Both the position numbers and the translations under genes were made by a program. DNA of 64,000 nt from Lentzea jiangxiensis (GTDB taxonomy: Bacteria > Actinomycetota > Actinomycetes > Mycobacteriales > Pseudonocardiaceae). A model generated the notes under the pieces. It had not been told where the DNA came from, did not search any database, and worked only from the letters and a program-made list of their open reading frames with translations. Below, piece by piece: positions 33,885 to 42,044 of this stretch (position 1 is the first letter of the stretch; every line of letters begins with the position of its first letter). The stretch is taken from NCBI RefSeq assembly GCF_900104175.1, contig NZ_FNIX01000007.1, positions 124,001-188,000 on the forward strand, read 5' to 3'.

Positions 33885-36800
33885 CTAGCCGATGACGAAC
33901 TGCGAACCCGGCTCGACGGTGATGTCGCCGTCCCGCGAGTTCGTGATCGTCACGTTCGTCAGGCGAGCCGACCCGCGGGCCTGGGCCATCGCGAGGATGC
34001 CCGAGCCGTTGGTGGACCTGTCGATGCGCACGTTGGTGATCCGCACGTCCGGCATGCCGCTGCCGCCGCCCTTGAACTGGATCCCGTCGTAGGTCGAGTC
34101 GAGGATCTCGGTGTCGCGGATGACGACGCCGGGGATCGGCAGGTTCTGGGAGAACAGCGTGATGGCGCCGAACTCCTGCGCCTCACCCCAGAACGCGCCG
34201 CCCGTGCGGTGCAGGGCGTTGTTGGCGAGCAGCGTCGTCCCGCCGAACGGCAGCGGGTCGTGGTCGGTCGCCAGCATGATGCCCGGGTAGTTCGCCGTGT
34301 CGGAGATGATGTTGTTCTCGGCGCGGTTGCCCGAACCGCCGTAGATGGCGATCCCGTTGGCACGCCAAGGAAGTGCGATCGTGTTGTTGAGGAACGCGTT
34401 GCCGCTGCCGACGTCGGCGTTCTGGTCCTTCACGTACTTCGACGCCCATACGGCCAGCGCGTCGTCGCCCGTGGTGCGGAACGACGAGTTGAACACCGTG
34501 GAGTTGCGGGTGCCGTTGGTGAAGTTGATGCCGTCGGCGTAGGTGTCGCGGATGCGCATTCCGCTGAACAGCAGGCCGTCGCCGGGGTTCCAGCGGTCGG
34601 GCAGGTTGGCGTAGTCGCGGCCGACCCAGACACCGACGTTGGCGTGCTCGATCCACACGTTGGTGACCTTGGTGTTCTTGCCGAACCGGCCGTTGAGGCC
34701 GACGCCGCCCTCGGCGCCCCCGTCGCCGCCGCGGATCCGGCCGGAGCCGAAGATCGCGATGTCGGAGATCTGCGTGTTGTCGTCGACGTCGAACCCGAAG
34801 TTGCCCTCGTGCGGGTGGTTGATCGTGTCCGCGTCCTGCGGCTGGATCAGCGAGAACAGCTGCGAGCGCCACATGCCGGCGCCGCGGATCGTGACGTTGC
34901 GGATGCCGACCTGGTTGTCGCCGCCGCTGTTGAACACGGTGAGAATCTTCTTCTCCTGGCGGAAGCGGCCCTCCGGGATCCAGACGCAGGGGATCTCCCC
35001 GTTCTGGTCGGCCGTCACGGCGCGCTGCAACGCGTCCGTGTCGTCGGTCTGGTCGTTCGCCGTGGCACCGTACTGCGTGATCGAGACGCACTCCGCCGGC
35101 TTCTGCGCCGCGGGTGCCACCTGCTCCAGGTCGACCAGGTCGATCACGTAGAACTGCGCCGTGTCCCCGGAGTCGCGCTGCAGCTTGAACTTCGTGCCCG
35201 CGGGGTAGGAGTTCGCGAGCAGCGCCTGGGACTCGTCGAACAGCCTGCGGGCGTCGCCGCCCGGGCGGTTCGTGAGGCCTTCGGGGTCGTCGGTCGTGCC
35301 GTAGAGCCAGCTGTGCCGCGACGACAGGGTCAGCTTCTGCACGAACTGGTCGTTCGCGTACAGGCTGATCGTCGCTTCCTGGCCGCCGCCGGTGGCGGCG
35401 TCCGGGATCGAGTTGCGCACGACGATCGAGTTGGTGCTGACCGTCGAGGTGATCTCCACGAACTGGCCCTGCGCGTCGAGGCGCACCGACTTGCGGCCTG
35501 AGGACTCGGAACCGAAGTTGGTGTGCCCGAACGTGCGCTTGGCGTCGGCCTCCAGCAGCGTGCCCTGGTAGCGGCCCGCTTCCGCCTCGTACGTGGTGAA
35601 CGGCGTCGAAGCGCCGCGTCCGACCACAATGGACTGCGTGGCGGTGTTGTTGTTCTCGTTGGTCTCCGCGACCTGGTTGGTCGCGTCCGCCGTCGCGGTG
35701 GCCGTGGCGCCGCCGTTCGTGGCGGTCCAAGAGCCGACGTTGACCGTGACGGTTTGACCGGCGTTGATCGCACCCGTGTTGGCGTTCAACGTGCTGCCAC
35801 CGACGGACACGCGGGTCACCGACGCACCCGCGGCCGAGGTGCCGCGGTTGTTCACCGACACCGCGAACGTCACCTGCTGGCCCGCCGCCGGGGACGACGG
35901 GTTCGGCGTGACGCCGGTGATCCGCAGGTCCGGTCCCGGTGCCTGGCCGACGACCAGGGCGGAGCCGGAGATGAAGGTGTTGTTGCCCTCGTTGGTCTCC
36001 GCGACCTGGTTGGCCGGGTCGACCGCGGCCACGGCCGCGTAGGACCCGGCACCCCGCCGTCCCGCGTCGACGGTGACGGTGGCGGTGGCGTTGGGAGCGA
36101 GACCGCCGACCTGCGCGGTGCCCGCGGAGGTGCCGCCGAGCGTGACGTTCAGCGTCGTCGCGCCGGAGGCCGCGGTGCCGCCGTTGCGCACGGTGGCGGT
36201 GAGCCTGATCGCGTCGGCCTCACTCGGGTTCTGAGGCGTCCACGTCAGGTTCGTGACGGTCAGGTCGGGAGCCGGTGCGGCGGACCCGAACACCTGGAGC
36301 TCGGCGACCTGGCCGCCGGGCGCGCCCGTGTTCGAGTAGAAGTGCAGGCGCACGTCCGACGCGCGGCCGGACACCGGGATGGTGACGCTGTTGCCGGTGG
36401 CCGGGTCGAACCGGTAGTCGGCGCGTGCCTTCAGGGTCCCGAACGCGGAAGCGCTCGCTTCACGGCCCAGCACCTCGAAGTTCTGCGTGCGCGCGCCCCA
36501 GGCCGGGTCGGGGTTGAGCTTCACGACGACGGAGGTGACGTCCGCGTTCGAGCCGAGCTTCGCGGTCAGGTGACCGGGAAGGCCACTCGACTCCCAGTAG
36601 GAGGCCACGTTGCCGTCGACCGCGTTGGCGGGCACGAAGTTGTGCACGTGCCCCGACTCCTCGACCGGCTTGCCCGCCGCGAGGTTGTCGCCGGGCGGCG
36701 GTGGGTCGACAGGCCCGGACTCGCCGTGCACCTCGAACTCGCTGAGCTGGCCGGCGGACCAGCCGCTGTTGGCGGTGATCGTCACCCGCACGTACCGGGT

Positions 36801-37214
36801 GCCGGTGGCCGCGAAGTCCAGCGTCACCGTGTTGTTCGAGCCGGGCGAGAACACCCGCGCGCCGGAGCCGACGATGTCGCTGAACTGCGATCCGTTCGCA
36901 CTCCCCTGCACGGCAAGCGTCTGCGAGCGCTGCTCCCAGTTCGAGGGCAGGCGCAGCACGACCTTGCTGACGCTCTTCGCGGCGCCGAGGTCGGCCTGGA
37001 GCCACTGCGGGAACACGCCGTTCGCGCTCTCCCAGTAGCTGCCCTGGTTGCCGTCACCGGCGTTGCCGGCGCCGTACGGGCCGTTGCTGCTGGACGCGGT
37101 CAGATTCGCGGACAGCCTGACGACCGCTGCTCCTGCCGTGGGTGTCAATCCGAACAGTGCGAGAGCGCTGACGAGCGCAGCACTCACCGCACGCCTCATG
37201 AGCGTGGATTTCAT
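33885..37214 (-). CDS. Large secreted GH87-type alpha-1,3-glucanase with discoidin and CARDB modules
   Basis: A 1109-residue exported protein. Signal peptide 1-30. Two F5/8 type C (discoidin) carbohydrate-binding domains follow (about 32-167, FTASSSNG-type start and QWLQADLGAAKSVSKVVLRL; and 178-313). Then come two CARDB domains (about 318-425 and 430-530, with the repeat NQVAETNEGNNT / NQVAETNENNNT), a CBM35/6-like domain (about 540-695, YEAEAGRYQ) and a right-handed beta-helix domain (about 700-1109). Asp894, Asp917 and Asp918 (YADG ... TTGDDALAV) repeat the 23+1 spacing I remember for the catalytic Asp trio of GH87 mycodextranases. It would cut alpha-1,3-glucan in fungal walls or mutan. 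Its 5' end is 26 bp from the paralogue's stop. Confidence 0.8.
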   Translation of the reverse strand: MKSTLMRRAVSAALVSALALFGLTPTAGAAVVRLSANLTASSSNGPYGAGNAGDGNQGSYWESANGVFPQWLQADLGAAKSVSKVVLRLPSNWEQRSQTLAVQGSANGSQFSDIVGSGARVFSPGSNNTVTLDFAATGTRYVRVTITANSGWSAGQLSEFEVHGESGPVDPPPPGDNLAAGKPVEESGHVHNFVPANAVDGNVASYWESSGLPGHLTAKLGSNADVTSVVVKLNPDPAWGARTQNFEVLGREASASAFGTLKARADYRFDPATGNSVTIPVSGRASDVRLHFYSNTGAPGGQVAELQVFGSAAPAPDLTVTNLTWTPQNPSEADAIRLTATVRNGGTAASGATTLNVTLGGTSAGTAQVGGLAPNATATVTVDAGRRGAGSYAAVAAVDPANQVAETNEGNNTFISGSALVVGQAPGPDLRITGVTPNPSSPAAGQQVTFAVSVNNRGTSAAGASVTRVSVGGSTLNANTGAINAGQTVTVNVGSWTATNGGATATATADATNQVAETNENNNTATQSIVVGRGASTPFTTYEAEAGRYQGTLLEADAKRTFGHTNFGSESSGRKSVRLDAQGQFVEITSTVSTNSIVVRNSIPDAATGGGQEATISLYANDQFVQKLTLSSRHSWLYGTTDDPEGLTNRPGGDARRLFDESQALLANSYPAGTKFKLQRDSGDTAQFYVIDLVDLEQVAPAAQKPAECVSITQYGATANDQTDDTDALQRAVTADQNGEIPCVWIPEGRFRQEKKILTVFNSGGDNQVGIRNVTIRGAGMWRSQLFSLIQPQDADTINHPHEGNFGFDVDDNTQISDIAIFGSGRIRGGDGGAEGGVGLNGRFGKNTKVTNVWIEHANVGVWVGRDYANLPDRWNPGDGLLFSGMRIRDTYADGINFTNGTRNSTVFNSSFRTTGDDALAVWASKYVKDQNADVGSGNAFLNNTIALPWRANGIAIYGGSGNRAENNIISDTANYPGIMLATDHDPLPFGGTTLLANNALHRTGGAFWGEAQEFGAITLFSQNLPIPGVVIRDTEILDSTYDGIQFKGGGSGMPDVRITNVRIDRSTNGSGILAMAQARGSARLTNVTITNSRDGDITVEPGSQFVIG

Positions 37215-37239
37215 GTGGTCTTCCTTCGCGGCAGGGATA

Positions 37240-40200
37240 TCAGTTGATGTTGATCTTGAAGGTGGACGTCGTGTTCCTGATGTCCTGGAAGTTGTCGCTG
37301 AACCTCAGGCCGGTGAAGGTGACCTCGCCGACGGCGGGTCCCTGGTGTGGTTCCGGCATCTCGTTGGCCCACAGGCCGAAACCGGACTTGGCGTCGAACG
37401 CGTCGCCGCTCTTGCGCGCACCCGAGATGCTCACGCCGGACAGCACCGTGTCCTGGAAGACGTTCTCGGCCGCACCGTTGTACTTGGTCTGGAACATGAT
37501 CCCGCTGTACGTCGGATCGATGATCTCGACGTCGTTCACCCGGATCCCCGTGTACTTCTTGGAAGCGGAGAACATCCAGATCGCGCCGAACGTCTGCGCG
37601 CCCCAGAAGTGCCCGCCGGAGCGGACCAGGGTGAGGCCGCTGAACGTGGTCGGCTCGGGCCCGAAGTCCTCCATCGGGTATCCGAAGTCGAGCGAGCTGA
37701 TCGTCACGGCGGAGTAGGTGAGCGTGTCCGCCACGTAGATGTTGCGGAACGTGTTGAGCTTGCCGCCGTAGACCGCGAGACCGGCCGCGCGCCACGGGGT
37801 GAGCACGGACAGGTTCTCGAAGACGTTGCCCTGCTGACCGGTTCCGCCGTTGTCGGTCGCGGCGAACAGCGCGAACGCGTCGTCGCCGGTCGAGCGGGCC
37901 TCGATGTTCGCGATCCGGTTGCCCGACGAGCCGTTGGTCATGTTCAGGCCGTCCGCGTACATGTCGCGGATGCGGCTGTCCCTGATGACGTTGTTGTCGA
38001 CGTTGTTGCCCCAGAACAGGCACATCATGTGCTCGACCCAGATGTTCTCAATGGTCGTGTTCTGCACTCCGGCGACGTCGAACACCTTGCCCGGCCCGTT
38101 GATGCGCGCGGTGTAGTTGCCGAAGACGGCGAACCCGCTGAACGTCGAGCCGCTCGCGGACGACTGCGCGGAGAAGCCGATGTCGGTGTTCTCCTGAGTG
38201 AGCGGGGCCTGGAACCGGGTGAACCAGGGACCGGCGCCGACCACGCGGACCGCCTTGCCGTAGACCTGGAACTTCTGCGCCGTCTGGTACGTGCCCGCGG
38301 GCAGGTACACGCCGACGAGGTTCCCCGTGGTGTCCATCCGGACGCGGTCGAGCGCGTTCTGCACGTCCTGGTGGGTGAACCCGGCGGGCACGGCGTAGCG
38401 CGCGGCGTCGGGGTTTCCAGCGGCCGTCACCTGTTCGAAGTTCACGAAGTCGATCGCGTAGTTCGTGGTGTTGGCGGCGTCCTTCTGCAGCTTGATCCTC
38501 GTGCCCGCCGGGAACGTCGAGTTCAGCATCACATTGGCCTCGTCGTAGATGTGGCGCGGGCCGCCCGCCCCCGGCGAGTTGCCGGGCTCGGCCTCGTTGC
38601 CGTAGAGCCACATGTACTTCGACGTCAGGTCGATGGCTTTGTGGAACTGACCGTTGACGTAGACGTTGAGGGTCGAGGTGATGCCGCCGCCACCGGAGCT
38701 GTCCGGGATGGAGAAGCGGGTGACGAGCGTGTTGGTGGGACCGGACGTCGTGAACTCGACCGACTGGCCGGTGCCGTTCAGCGTGACCGCGCGGCGGCCG
38801 GACGCCTCACCGGCGAGGTCGCCGATCGTCCTGTTCGGACTGAGGACCTGCGCGCCGCCGCCGGCGGTGGCGTCCTCGGCCTCGACGTGCTGCCACGGGA
38901 CGCTCGCACCTCGGCCGATGAACAGCGACTGCTCGCTGGTGTTGTTGCCCTGCTTGGCCGGGACCTCGTTGCCGTCGATCGCGATCACCGTGCGAACGGT
39001 GTACCGGCCGTTGGCGGCGGGCCAGGTGCCGAGGTTGACCGCGGCGATCGTCGCACCCGCGCCGATCGTGCCGTTGTGGCTGCCGGTCAGCGTGCGGACG
39101 GTCTGGCCGCTGCTGTTGACGATCGTGACCGTGATGCCGTGGGCACCGGCCGCGCTCGCGATGCTGCCCTGGTTCTTGAGCGCGACGCTGAACGTGGTGC
39201 TCTGGCCGTTGCCGGGGTTGCTCGGCGACCAGGACGGCACGGCCACCAGGTCGGAGCTCGGGACCGGCGTCACGACGAGCCGGTCGGGGTGGACGCGGGT
39301 GTTGTTGGCCTCGTTCTGCTCCGCCACCTTCTTGGTCTCGTCGACCTTGGCGGTGTACTCGTAGGAGCCTTCCGGACGCGCGGAGATCGTGGTGCTGACG
39401 TTCGCCTGCGCGCCGGCCGCGAGCGCGCCGACCTGAGCGGTGCCGACGGCCGTGGTGCCGAGGAGGAACGTCACGTCGGTGGCACCGCTTGCCGCCGATC
39501 CCGCGTTGCGGACGGTGGCGTTCAGCGTGATCCGGTCGGTTTCGACGGGGCTCGCCGGCGTGAACGACGTGGCGGTGACGGTGAGGTCGGGGTTCGGGGC
39601 AGGGGTGCCGAACACCAGGACCTCCGCCACCTGGGCGCCGGGCGCGCCGGTGTTGGACGTGAACCGCAGCTGGACGTCGGCGACCCGGCCGCCGCCGGTG
39701 ATGGTGATGCTGTTGCCGTTCGCCGGGTCGAAGCGGTGGTCGCGGCCGGCGACGAGGCTCGTGAAGCCGGTGGCGTTCTGCTCGCGACCGAGGACCTCGA
39801 CGTTCTGCGTGCGCGCACCCCACGCCGAGTCGGGGTTGAGCTTGATGGCGACGGAACCGACGTCCGCGTTCGATCCCAGCTGGACGGTCAGCGTGCCGGG
39901 GAACCCGCCGGACTCCCAGTAGGTCTGCACGTTGCCGTCGTTGGCGTTGGCGGCGACGAAGCCGTGCACGTTGTTGTTCGCCGTGACGGGCTTGCCCTGC
40001 GCCAGGTTCGTGCCCGTGGCGCCCTCGCGCGTCACGGAGCCACTGGCGGGGGACTGGTTCCCGGCCGCGTCCTTCGCGACCACGTGGTAGGTCACGCGCA
40101 GGCCGTCCGGCTGGGTGTCGGTGTGGGTCGTGCCGGTGACGGTCGTGCGCAGGGTGCCGTTGGCGTAGACGTCGTAGCCGGTGACGCCCACGTTGTCCGT

Positions 40201-41046
40201 GCTGGCGTTCCAGGTCAGCCGGATCTGCCCGGCCTGCGGCTGGGTGAGGGCGAGGTTCGCCGGTGCGGTCGGGGCCTGTGCGTCACCGCCCGTCGGGCCG
40301 TGGACCTCGAACTCGCTCAGCTGCCCGGCGGGCCAGCCGGTGTTGCCGGTGATCCGCAGCCGGACGTACCGCGTGGTGGCCGCGGTGAACTCGACCGCGA
40401 CCGTGTTGTTCGAGGCCGGGGTGAACTCGTAGCCCTTGCTCGCCACCAGATCCGTGAAGGTCGTGCCGTCCGTGCCGCCCTGCACGGCGAAGGTCTGGGT
40501 GCGGGCGCCCCAGTTCGCCGTGGGGAGCTTCAGCACGACCCGGTCGGCCTTGACCGCGGAACCCAGGTCGGCCTGGATCCACTGCGGGAAGGCGTTGTTC
40601 GCGCTCTCCCAGTAGGTGCCCTGGTTGCCGTCCCCGACGTTGGCGGCGCCGTAGTCCTGGGTGCTGCTGCTCGCGGTGAAGGTGGCGGAGAGCCGCGCGC
40701 CGGCGGCGGCTTCGCGGACCTCCAGCTTCGCCGTCGTCTTCGTGGCCCGCACGTGCCGCACCAGGGTGGGGTCGACCTGGAAGGTCACCCTGCCGTCGCG
40801 GAAGGTGTGCGGTTGTTCGGCGACCAGCGTCGACCAGCCTCTGCCGTCGAGGCTCGTCTGCACGGCGAAGGTCTCGGTGCCGTTCTTCGGGGAGGAGAGC
40901 GTGACGCGGTCGATGCGGGTCTGCTTGCTGAGGTCCAGGCTGACCGGTGCCGCCTGTGCCGCGGGGGAGATCGTCAGGGTGGCCGCGGCGGTGATCGTTG
41001 CTACCAGCGGGGCTAGCAGGGAGCGAGCGCGTGTCGTCGGTGACAT
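37240..41046 (-). CDS. Second large secreted GH87-type alpha-1,3-glucanase
   Basis: A 1268-residue paralogue of the next gene. It has a signal peptide ending AAQAAP, an extra N-terminal discoidin-like piece (SLDLSKQTRIDRVTLSS, about 36-120), a discoidin domain (about 120-250), a fibronectin type III domain (about 257-345, APTAPANLALTQPQAGQIRL), a second discoidin domain (about 348-485), two CARDB domains (about 490-705), a CBM-like domain (about 715-880, VEAEDATAGGG) and the beta-helix catalytic domain (about 890-1268). Asp1032, Asp1055 and Asp1056 (YADG ... STGDDAFAL) keep the same spacing as in the neighbour. First gene of the pair; the 390-bp region upstream holds repeated TTGC elements. 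Confidence 0.8.
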   Translation of the reverse strand: MSPTTRARSLLAPLVATITAAATLTISPAAQAAPVSLDLSKQTRIDRVTLSSPKNGTETFAVQTSLDGRGWSTLVAEQPHTFRDGRVTFQVDPTLVRHVRATKTTAKLEVREAAAGARLSATFTASSSTQDYGAANVGDGNQGTYWESANNAFPQWIQADLGSAVKADRVVLKLPTANWGARTQTFAVQGGTDGTTFTDLVASKGYEFTPASNNTVAVEFTAATTRYVRLRITGNTGWPAGQLSEFEVHGPTGGDAQAPTAPANLALTQPQAGQIRLTWNASTDNVGVTGYDVYANGTLRTTVTGTTHTDTQPDGLRVTYHVVAKDAAGNQSPASGSVTREGATGTNLAQGKPVTANNNVHGFVAANANDGNVQTYWESGGFPGTLTVQLGSNADVGSVAIKLNPDSAWGARTQNVEVLGREQNATGFTSLVAGRDHRFDPANGNSITITGGGRVADVQLRFTSNTGAPGAQVAEVLVFGTPAPNPDLTVTATSFTPASPVETDRITLNATVRNAGSAASGATDVTFLLGTTAVGTAQVGALAAGAQANVSTTISARPEGSYEYTAKVDETKKVAEQNEANNTRVHPDRLVVTPVPSSDLVAVPSWSPSNPGNGQSTTFSVALKNQGSIASAAGAHGITVTIVNSSGQTVRTLTGSHNGTIGAGATIAAVNLGTWPAANGRYTVRTVIAIDGNEVPAKQGNNTSEQSLFIGRGASVPWQHVEAEDATAGGGAQVLSPNRTIGDLAGEASGRRAVTLNGTGQSVEFTTSGPTNTLVTRFSIPDSSGGGGITSTLNVYVNGQFHKAIDLTSKYMWLYGNEAEPGNSPGAGGPRHIYDEANVMLNSTFPAGTRIKLQKDAANTTNYAIDFVNFEQVTAAGNPDAARYAVPAGFTHQDVQNALDRVRMDTTGNLVGVYLPAGTYQTAQKFQVYGKAVRVVGAGPWFTRFQAPLTQENTDIGFSAQSSASGSTFSGFAVFGNYTARINGPGKVFDVAGVQNTTIENIWVEHMMCLFWGNNVDNNVIRDSRIRDMYADGLNMTNGSSGNRIANIEARSTGDDAFALFAATDNGGTGQQGNVFENLSVLTPWRAAGLAVYGGKLNTFRNIYVADTLTYSAVTISSLDFGYPMEDFGPEPTTFSGLTLVRSGGHFWGAQTFGAIWMFSASKKYTGIRVNDVEIIDPTYSGIMFQTKYNGAAENVFQDTVLSGVSISGARKSGDAFDAKSGFGLWANEMPEPHQGPAVGEVTFTGLRFSDNFQDIRNTTSTFKININ

Positions 41047-41436
41047 GGCGTGCTTGGCCCTTCTCGGTGGGGACGCGAGGGGGTGTGGCCCGCCTCACCG
41101 TAGAAGTGGCCAGCAGATTACCGCAATATCTCGACGTGATTGCGCAAATTTGCGACAAAGGGTCTGAACAGGAAAGACGTGTGCTGCTTTCCGGATACGA
41201 CCAGTGTTACGGCGTGTGCGAGGTCGATCACCAGCGGCTGGAGCGAGGACGTTGCAGGAGGTTCGGACCCGAATCGCTCTCCGAAATTGATTCGATCTTG
41301 ACGGGTTCGCTTGCGGCGGTTTGCTCAGCGCTTGCTCAGGTTGCGCAATCCTTGCGCAAGTGGCGAAGCCCGGCGAAGGCACCCGTCCTCCTCGTCGCTT
41401 GATCTCCAGCTAACTGCAGGTTCTACGGTCGGGTCC
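41047..41436. promoter_or_regulatory. Regulatory region upstream of the GH87 pair
   Basis: 390 bases with lower GC than the surroundings and no gene. It holds a perfect 12-bp palindrome CGCAAATTTGCG (41143-41154) near the GH87 start. It also holds an array of TTGC elements at 41311, 41321, 41332, 41341 and 41352 (TTGCGGCGGT, two TTGCTCAG, two TTGCGCAA), spaced 9-11 bases, i.e. about one helical turn. LacI- or ROK-type sugar regulators use sites like CTTGCGCAAG; the regulator is not in the window. Confidence 0.55.
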
Positions 41437-42044
41437 ATGACGGTTCTCGTGACGGGAGCGACCGGGAACGCCGGGCGCCGGGTCGTGGACGAACTCCTCG
41501 CACTGGCCGTGAGGTCCGCGCGGTCACCAGGAACGCGGCCGCCGCACGGCTCCCGGCCGGGGTCGAGGTCGTCGAGGGAGACCTGACCAGGCCGGAGACG
41601 ATCCCGTTCGACGGGGTGCGCGCCACGGGGGAGGTGCGGGAGCCGTTCGCGTACGCGCGGAGCGCGCTCGTGCACGAGGGCGACATCGGCGCGGTGGCGG
41701 CCGCCGTGCTCGTGAGGGGTGGGCACGGCGGCCGCACGTACACGCTGACCGGGCCGGAAGCGCTGACCGTGCCGGACCAGGTGGCCGCGATCGCCGCCGC
41801 CACCGGCAGGGAGATCAGGTACGTCGAGCAGTCCGAGGAGGAGGCACGGGCCGGGATGCTCGCGGCCGGGCGGCCCGCCGAGGTCGTCGACCTCCTGCTC
41901 GACTGGAAGCGGGACATGCCCGCGGTGGGGTACACGGTGGTGCGCGACGTCGAGGACGTGCTGGGAAGGCCCGCGCGCTCGTTCGCCTCGTGGGCTCGCG
42001 AGCACGCGGGCGCGTTCGTCAGCGGAGCAGGTACGCGTCGATGA
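41437..42044 (+). pseudogene. NmrA-like NAD(P)-binding gene, frameshifted and internally deleted
   Basis: It starts well: ATG 41437 MTVLVTGATGNAGRRVVDEL with the GATGNAG dinucleotide loop. The continuation (RAVTRNAAAARLPAGVEVVE then GDLTRPETIPFDGVRA) is in the next frame from about 41510. It then jumps to REPFAYARSALVHEGDIGAV, ..YTLTGPEALTVPDQVAAIAA, the C-terminal part of NmrA/quinone-reductase-like proteins. About 80-90 residues between ETIPFDG and REPFAYA are missing compared with the family's roughly 280. The 3' end overlaps the convergent subtilase gene. Confidence 0.7.

Noticed and set aside
32547-35501. 984-codon + strand open frame
   Set aside because: Runs across three unrelated - strand genes; no domain, Arg/Val/Asp-rich shadow.
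37048-41016. 1322-codon + strand open frame opposite the second GH87 gene
   Set aside because: Composition is typical of an antisense shadow; the - strand frame has signal peptide and domains.
41095-41382. 95-codon - strand ORF in the GH87 upstream region
   Set aside because: No ribosome-binding site or domain; it covers the regulatory repeats and has weak coding composition.
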